The position numbers and the translations under genes were made by a program. From Cylindrobasidium torrendii FP15055 ss-10 (taxonomy: Eukaryota > Basidiomycota > Agaricomycetes > Agaricales > Physalacriaceae), in assembly GCA_000934385.1 (NCBI GenBank), contig KN880443.1, positions 1,365-65,364 on the forward strand: a stretch of DNA of 64,000 bases, read 5' to 3'. Below the pieces are notes generated by a model, which did no database searches, was not told the DNA's origin, and was given only the letters and a program-made list of their open reading frames with translations. Position 1 is the first letter of the stretch. Each line of letters starts with the position of its first letter. Positions 57,062-64,000 of the stretch are shown piece after piece.

Positions 57062-59092
57062 TTATGCCCACTCATTGTCTACCCACCACCTCTTCTCCCC
57101 GTCCTTGATACTCCATTCCGACACACTCTCCGTCGTCGCGACGTATATCCACTTGCCACTAGGGTCAAAGCATACACCCGCAATGTCCAAGTTTGCCTCT
57201 CTTTCCCTTTGCCTCTCCTCTGCGCGTGCAATAGTTCGCGCGGGCGGCGAAAAGGTCGGGAACCGTGTTGACATTCCACCACCAATATTGGCAGATGGTG
57301 ATGGCGACGTGCTCCGCGAAGGTGTAACGCATTCCCTCTCTAACTCGTCAACTTCCATTGCCTCGCCCTCCGGATCTTCTGTTGAAGCCCGTCTGCGGTA
57401 GTATTCCAGGTGATGCTCGTCCGCGCCCTCACTTGCATGGGGTGGCCGAGTCCGAATGCCATGGCGTCCCAAAAGCGTGTGAACATCCAATTCGACATCA
57501 CGGTCACCCAGTGGTGGAATTACAACAAGGTCGTCCGAATCGTCGGGCACCGCAGGCGTTGTTCTTCTGGAGCTCCGCCGCCGTGAAGAGGGTGAACTGG
57601 ACGGAATACGGAATGTGTCCTCGAGCGCGGCCATGGTCGACCTGAACACATCAGGACTGGGTGATCTAGCGCTGTCATACGGCGGTGTGACCATGCCTGT
57701 GCTGGGTCTGGGCGTATTCGTGGTATAGAGTAGTCGACGTCGGGCAGCGTGCGGCCGCAAAGGCGGTGGTGGTGCTGGCGGCGGCGTTGCTTCGGTTGGG
57801 GGACATTGTGGAACACGGATGACTTCTTCAGTCTCGAATGTTCTGGCGTCGACCACGTGCAACAAGGACGTATGCTTGAAACGGCGTCAGTACGCGGGTC
57901 AATGGTACGTCGAGGTGCAACTGACCTCTGTGAAGGTCATAATCTCCTTGCCTGTGCCATAGCGTCCGGAGTTGTTGAACTTGACACTGCGAACGCTCCA
58001 GCCTGGTGCTCGATAGCTGTTCCTTGTCCAGTCCCATGGATCGTCCGATAACCATCCAGTAGCACCGCCGTGCCCTAGTGATATGCGAGTCTTGTCAGTG
58101 TTGAACGTCTTCATCGGCTTTGAGCTTCGGACATCCCAGACAGCAACGACTCCCTCCTGTGATGCTACCGCATACTTTGTCCCATCGGACGAGAATGCGG
58201 TAGAGAAGGAGGCAACCAGTGCTCCGTTGGCAGAGTAGGGCAGTGACGGGGTATCGGGGGATGGTATAGGCATTGTAGATATTGGGGAAATGTTGACATG
58301 TGACCCTCCTGTGAGACGGTGCAAAAAGACCTTAGAGGAGTCGCCAACTGAGAGTAGAGTGCGCCCATCGGGTGATATTGAAGCTGGGGAAGAATGAGTG
58401 GGCGGAGTGAGGAGATAAGGGCATAGAACTCACAGTGGTTGATGGCGACATTAAGTTGGACTGCGCCCGCTTCACACAAGTGGGCGGAGGTGTACTCTGC
58501 CCGTATAGGAACGTCAAAGAACCTAACAGTTCCGTCGTTATTGCTGACCACAACTCGGGGCTCGGCACTGCTCTCATGGGATTGTGACATGTTGAGCGAG
58601 GTGAGGAGTAGGGAGTTGTTGATAGATCCCCGTATTCGGTCGTGGAATTGCCAGTGCGGCCGGGAATGTGACTGCGGGGAAGGGGCATAGCATGATAGGT
58701 GGATCTCTGCGTCTTGACCGCCGGCAGCAAGCAGAATACTGTCGGTTCCCGGGACAGCCATGGATGTGAGCGTGTTGGGAATGAACTTGAGCTTCGCCAG
58801 CTTGTAGGGCATCTGAAATCACACGCGTGTTACATGCAGTGGCGGAGAAGCAGCCAGATGCACTCACCGACTGTGGCTCGAGAATATTGTGCTCAACAAT
58901 AGAGTTGTGCCTCACGTAGTTGACGATTCCGCGCTCTCTGGGACAAACAACGAGGTCTCGGAGTTGGCTATAAGGTCCGGTGAGAACAGCGACGGAGATG
59001 CGGGCAACGACGTACACATGTCCAATGTGAACGCTTGCCGACGCAATCGTCGTCGGTTTCGACGAGGTCAGATGCGGGGCTTCCCTTGCCAT
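57062..59092 (-). CDS. WD40-repeat protein with DUF2415-like C-terminus
   Basis: Five exons (59016-59092, 58868-58967, 58434-58812, 57926-58383, 57062-57874) give 608 residues. Beta-propeller blades are visible: LTSMAVPGTDSILLAAGGQDAEIHL, VVVSNNDGTVRFFDV, SSISPDGRTLLSVGDSSKVFLH, AFSSDGTKYAVASQEGVVAVWDVRS and SVKFNNSGRYG. A long disordered Pro/Arg-rich insert (PPPAPPPPLRP, SSRRRSSRRTT) leads to the end block IAGVCFDPSGKWIYVATTESVSEW, which resembles the small DUF2415 domain found with WD40 repeats in fungi. The N-terminus has LRDLVVCPRERGIVNYV. The function is not known; propellers usually act as assembly platforms. Intron 1 (48 nt) is in-frame and stop-free. Confidence 0.82.
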
Positions 59093-60415
59093 TGTGATTG
59101 GCGATGGTCGAAAAAGCGTGGTTGTTGCCTGCAAGGTGGTGGTAGCTGAACAAGAAGCAAATGCGTCATACTTTGTGATCACTCGGTGGAAATTCACATG
59201 TTCATCTCTCTGCTCTCGACACTGCAAGTTCGACGATACTTGGACTTCTACAATGAGTAACTTGTTAACTGGCCTATAATTTTCTCACGATACACTATGT
59301 TGGTTAATATGGATCACGATGATGTGGGTCTCCAGTCCGGAGATTGCCGCGCTCACGTGCAATCGAGGCGCTACTTAAGTGTGATTGGTGGTATTGTCTC
59401 GTTTACCAGCAAGTTATCAGGCAGTGATTATAAGGGAATAATGAAGTAAAACCATTATTCATTACGAGCTCAGTCACACGAGGCCTTTTCTAGACGTATG
59501 TAGTATCCCGTCTTTTGGCGTGCAACATTGAACTGGAAAGAAGGATGTGCCTTTCAACATTCCTTTGAGCGTATAGCTCAGTTTCAACAGTTGTGGCCTA
59601 CTCAATACATTTTCCCTAATATATATCCGGATTTTTGAATTTGATATTCTAATTTTTCCAGCTCAGTTAGCCATACACGTTATTGGACACGTTGATTCGG
59701 TTATAGCGCAGAAGAAATAGAATGAGGATCTGAATCAAAAGTAGCGCAAAAGAGACTAGTCAGCGCCATCTGAATTTGTACGTACCAAGAGTGACCGGCG
59801 TGGCAAGGTCTGAATTTGGCGATTCAGACAGCAGATGCAATCCGAGGTCATGAAAACCATTGGACTCGAATGCTAGTATTGTGTGATTTTTCCCGCAAAT
59901 ATCTTTCGATCTCTAGCTGAGCGATTTCACTCCGGTGGTCCAGTGGCTCAGTGAACGGACTAGCGCGGTTTTTGTTGTTTGTTCAATCACCTTGGATCGG
60001 CCGTTGGCCTTTGAAAGCGGGCAGATTTGAATGTTGGACCCTTTTGAATTCTCAAAGACAAGGATCCTTTATTTACTTGTGCTAGGGACGATATGGTCAT
60101 GACCTATTCAAAGCCTCGTGGTAGTCGTGCAATGGCAAGGAGGCCGCCGTATGGACCCACATCATTGTCGTTTGGCTCATTATCATGTTTCATAGCTAAG
60201 CGGTCTTGACTCGTGTTTATCACGGCAACGGATTGAATCCGAACAAAGAGCCTTCAGTTGTCGGTTGTGGCCTGTCACCTGATCGTGCCGAATTGTGATG
60301 CCGAAAGGCCGATCAGAGGAACCGTTCGATGTTCCGCTCTTTGGATAAAGACCACCACCAAGAACAGAACCCCGACCGTCTATGTAGCTAGCCCGGAAAT
60401 TCAAATCATAACATA
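59093..60415. other. Divergent intergenic region, no gene seen
   Basis: 1.3 kb between outward-facing WD40/DUF2415 and coiled-coil genes. AT-rich around 59.6 kb. A sequence near 59935-59965 looks vaguely tRNA-like but cannot be folded into one. Confidence 0.45.
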
Positions 60416-60418
60416 ATG
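60416..60418 (+). other. Start-codon-only coding exon
   Basis: The ATG is followed at once by GTGTGT, and a 43-nt intron (60419-60461) ends TACTCAG before GAT-AAC-TCA. Splicing joins ATG to a frame that has no ATG of its own before the conserved-looking sequence. Confidence 0.65.
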
Positions 60419-63247
60419 GTGTGTCTCCCGCGCAATCTCCTTCTGCTCTAATCTTACTCAGGATAACTCACACGGCGGCAAACGCGACTCGATTGCCGAC
60501 ACTCAGGACAAAATCGACGAGATATTCCGCGTCCACCCTGAGACCACTTGGAACCCAGATGAAGAAATGTGCCTCCCTCTGTCCGCGGTGCCTGGGGTTC
60601 TCATCGAACTCGACATGTACGACGCCAACACGCGAAATTCCATAGAGGACTTCATGGGGAAGGTTGACAACAACAGCCTTGTGCCCTCTTATTCTATATT
60701 GGATCTTGTCCACAACCTGGGAAAAACACGAGACGATAGCCCGGAGGCGACACCCGAGGCTGCAGAGCTAGGAAGTAGTGGGAGCGAAGAGGCGTTGGAC
60801 GAGCACAGTGACGACTATGACGGGTCCCGACCACCCTCACGAGAGGTCCCTCAAACACCAAAGAGCTCTGTCTTTGACACCGGGCGGCGGCAGCGCACTA
60901 CACCACTGGGTGCCGCACCACCGTCCAGCTTTGCTCCGCGCCGTCCACGGGGTCCGGGGCGAAGGAGGAGTGACGCTGGTCAGAGCGACAGCGAGGTGTG
61001 TTCCTATCCTATCAGATATTTCCTCTTCACATAATGACTTTCTGCTCTTTAGTCTGGCCACGGGCGCTCGAGCTCACGAACAAGCTTTCGAGCGCCGTCC
61101 AATCCCGCTTCACCCACAATGGGCGAACCCCCAGCAAGTATCCATGCTTCGCTGGGTACGCCTTCCCCCTACCGTCCCGGCTCACGATCAAGCTCGCGCA
61201 TGGGCAGGACGGCCGCTAGCCCATTTGACGACTATGACTCCGACGAGGGCGCTGGAGCCACCGCCACTTACAATGATCTTGGCCGACGGAACGATGACTT
61301 CCTCAAATCTGTCAACAGCTTGCCCATGCCTCGGTCAGGAGATAGCGACGAAGAGGAGGAAGAGGACGAGGAATATCTTGTGCGTGTAGTCGGCCGAGAG
61401 ATAGTCAGCTCAACCACGTCCATCGAACTGGGAGAACGTCTCGAGGCTCTGGTCAAGGCTAACCAAGCCCTCGTCGAAAAACTGCGGTCGGTCGAGCGGA
61501 ATATCAATGTCAAGCAAGATGGACACGACACCGAGCTGGAGCAGTATCGATTGCGAATTGAGGAACTCGAAGGCGCGCTGAATGCAGCGAAGCGTGACGA
61601 CAGAGACTTGCGCAATAAAGAGGTATGTTGCCTGTGGACAGCAAATACGCTTATGGCTAACGTCTGACACAGCGTCAACAATTGAACCAGATTGCAGACT
61701 TGGAGGCTGAGGTTGCTTCTCTGACTGCCCAGTACCAAGCAGCACATAACACTGTCGCAATGTGGCAGAAGAATGCGCAGGAAGCCACCGGTGAGTGCTA
61801 TGGCTCTATGCACACCATCATACTGACACCTATGTACAGCCAAGTCGGCAAGTTATCGCGACGAATTGCGCCAGCGAGACTTCGAGATGAGCACGGTGAA
61901 AAGCAAGGCGGACCAGGCTGAATACGAACATCATCGGCTACGACAGGATATACAGGCGCAGGAGGCTCGCTCCGCGCAATTGGAGGCTGATATCAAGCAG
62001 GCCAACATGTTCTACGCCCAGCTCGAGGAGCAAAAGCAGGAAAATCTCATACTCAAGGAGACCATCGACCGACTCCGCATGGAATTGGAGGAGGCAAGGA
62101 ATAATCCCTTGGATACTCCTCTCCAGGGTCCGCCCAGTCGGGGAAGCACCATCACCCGCTCTCTGGGTGCCGAACTTGGCAATTTGTTCATCGGCCCCGA
62201 CGAGGATTTGTCGGAAGGGTCACAGGAGGAGGAGGAATCGACCACGGCGGTGGACAGCGACGGAGAGGATGTCATTCAGACTGTGATCACCAGGCGGCGG
62301 GTACGTCCATTAGGCTAACTTCAGCGTTCAACCTTAACAAGTTGTTACAGAAAGTCGGTCGTACGCACAAACATGACACCGTCACTCAAGAGTTCAAAGA
62401 ATATTCCGATACTTCCGTACAGCATGAACCAGAAGAGTTCTTATCGGCCATGTCGACCCAAACGGATCCCGAACCCATTGTTCGCCGTTTATCGTTCAGC
62501 ATTCAAACCGAACCAATTCCCGATCCTGAACCAGTTATCATCACTCGTTCGCCGACACCTCCACCATTGCGACAGACTTCGGAGATAGAGATCCAGACTG
62601 ACCCTATCGAAGTCGAGGTTGTTGCTCCCCCCAGCCCTGTTGCAGGTCCATCGACCATTGTCCAAATCGTGACCGACCAACCTCCAGCATACTCGCGCGA
62701 CCCGTCAGACATGGCTAAGGAACACCAGACTGGGAACGAGACGCTGAGGAAATGGCACGACGGCCGGCACTTTCAGTTGCCTGTACGTGGGATTCCTGGT
62801 GGCGTCAGTGTTGCCACCGTCGAAGACTGGGAGGCTCTCAAGGCCGAGCTTGGTGTTGAGTGCCGTATCATCGACCGTGCAATTTCCGAATCTGGCGAGC
62901 GCAAGGACGAACCTGGCAAAGGCAACCGCCGCCGCCGCTCCTCAAGGCTCTACAACATATACAACACCTATGTGTACGGTGATGGCAATGTGTCGGGTGC
63001 TGTGGCACATACCGCGATTGTCATGGGCGCTTCTGCGTTGGTCTTTCTTGCTCTGTCGCCGTACATTGGCGGGGCACCAATTGTTCCTGGGGGCGCATCG
63101 GCCTACGATAGGGCTGCTTGGAATAGCTTTAACAGCATACAGCCTCCTGGAGACGGATTTGCTGTCGATGGGACGAGGACTGTTTGGAGCTTCCTCGGCC
63201 GGGTAGGGGGCGGCGCGGCGCGCGTAGCGAGGGGATACCCGACATAA
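60416..63247 (+). CDS. Coiled-coil protein with C-terminal membrane segment and TQT-like motifs
   Basis: Six exons give 860 residues; the first coding exon is the ATG alone. The N-terminal 100 residues (DNSHGGKRDSIADTQDKIDE ... VLIELDMYD) are followed by Ser/Pro/Arg-rich sequence, then about 300 residues of coiled coil (LEALVKANQALVEKLRSVERN, YRLRIEELEGALNAAKR, IADLEAEVASLTAQYQ, LILKETIDRLRMELEEARN). Three related motifs follow: M-S-T-Q-T-D-P, F-S-I-Q-T-E-P and I-E-I-Q-T-D-P. Near the C-terminus VAHTAIVMGASALVFLALSPYI could cross a membrane. I do not recognise a named family. The TQT motifs resemble dynein light-chain (LC8) sites, so a membrane-anchored organiser is one reading; this is inference. 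Confidence 0.8.
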
Positions 63248-64000
63248 ACTGAACGGCACGGATACCCCACTCTCGGTCTTGTGTGTGTGGTCATACTGTA
63301 GTATATTATGCTCTCTTCCACTGCTGCTTCGAAATCATGTACATAAGCTAGCGTACTGATTCCTTCGTTCTAGTATCACCCTCCCTCTGTCTCGATTTTC
63401 TTCTTCTTTGACATGTGGACGTACAAAGACATTCGTTCTTGGTGGCAAGGTAAATATTTATTTATTTCTGCATGGAGTGGGATGGCTGGGATATTCTCCT
63501 TTTTATTTCCTTACTTATATGCTACTATGCCTATCGCCCCTCCTACCTCCTACCTCCCACTCATCCCCACGGAGTTGTTGTGCAATTAACGAACCATTAT
63601 GACCTTCCACGCCTATAGCGCCTGCCGATGGGCAATCGTGTGCAAGCTGAGACACTGACCATGTATTTCGTTCAAAAGTCGACTGAGGACTGGGATTGTA
63701 TCTTTACAATCACACTCGTTTCTTCTAGGGACGACGTGGTTCAAGAAGGGTAAGGAGAAACCGGTCCTATTTTTTTTCGCTCGTCCGGGGAATAAGTACT
63801 AGTATTAGCTTTTGACTATGGCCCTAGGCCATGACTATGTAGTGATCGGCCTGTCGGACCGCACTCCGGACCCAACAACCTGCAAAGACTTTGTGTCATT
63901 GTTTCCAACAGTCATCAGCATGAAAAGCTGCTGCTGCTCACACATTCCCAACATTTTCCTCTGCTCCTTTGAAAAATCATATGGGCCTGTAATGACGATA
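63248..64000. other. 3' flank and window end, no gene seen
   Basis: 0.75 kb after the coiled-coil gene. Ts and CT-rich runs are typical of a 3' flank. A 64-codon ORF at 63408 is hydrophobic but motif-free. Confidence 0.5.

Noticed and set aside
59930..60000. tRNA-like sequence (A-box-like GTGGCTCAGTGA)
   Set aside because: No acceptor stem, no proper T-loop and no cloverleaf can be drawn.

Overview
The window reads as nuclear DNA of a filamentous basidiomycete, most likely an agaricomycete. Genes are dense and on both strands. They are broken by many 37-62 nt GT-AG introns with CTNAY-like branch points, and several families are typical of mushrooms: F-box proteins, Ser/Pro-rich C2H2 factors, Zn2Cys6 factors, Mid2-like sensors and peptidyl-Lys-type M35 proteases. 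I rebuilt 25 protein-coding genes by joining exons by hand. I see no credible tRNA, rRNA, CRISPR array or intact transposon.

Layout. 0.2-9.3 kb, all minus strand: an isoprenylcysteine methyltransferase-like protein, an F-box protein, a C2H2 factor, L-rhamnonate dehydratase and a second C2H2 factor. 9.3-12 kb is a gene-poor stretch with decayed-looking ORFs. 12-20.6 kb, minus: a Mn-type cation diffusion facilitator, a three-finger Crz1/Sp1-like factor, a second F-box protein and a Mid2-like membrane sensor. 21-30.9 kb: an unrecognised plus-strand gene, an AGC-like pseudokinase (minus), then a 16-exon Zn2Cys6 factor and a C2H2 factor (plus). 31.3-45.3 kb, minus: a GH27 alpha-galactosidase-like gene with a frameshift, two paralogous C2H2 factors flanking a 738-residue protein of unknown function, and a second Zn2Cys6 factor. 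45.5-50 kb: TFIIF beta (plus), then PLP-homeostasis protein YggS/PROSC and an SPFH protein (both minus). 51-63.2 kb: an M35 metalloprotease (minus), a TAP-like alpha/beta hydrolase (plus), a WD40 + DUF2415-like protein (minus) and a coiled-coil protein with a C-terminal membrane segment (plus).

How the genes relate. Eight of 25 genes are sequence-specific transcription factors, an unusually regulator-rich block. Hydrolytic and catabolic genes (GH27, M35, TAP hydrolase, L-rhamnonate dehydratase) lie among them, but nothing forms an obvious metabolic or biosynthetic cluster. The Mn-type transporter sits next to the Crz1-like gene, a suggestive but unproven pairing.

Most notable observations: 6-nt microexons at the same codon position in the Zn-cluster of both Zn2Cys6 genes; a 7-nt microexon in the transporter; two probable GC-AG introns; an exon whose only coding content is ATG; a pseudokinase lacking the HRD and DFG aspartates; and three otherwise well-kept genes each with one apparent lesion (11-bp tandem duplication, in-frame TGA, lost splice donor). 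All joins are my own splice predictions without transcript data.
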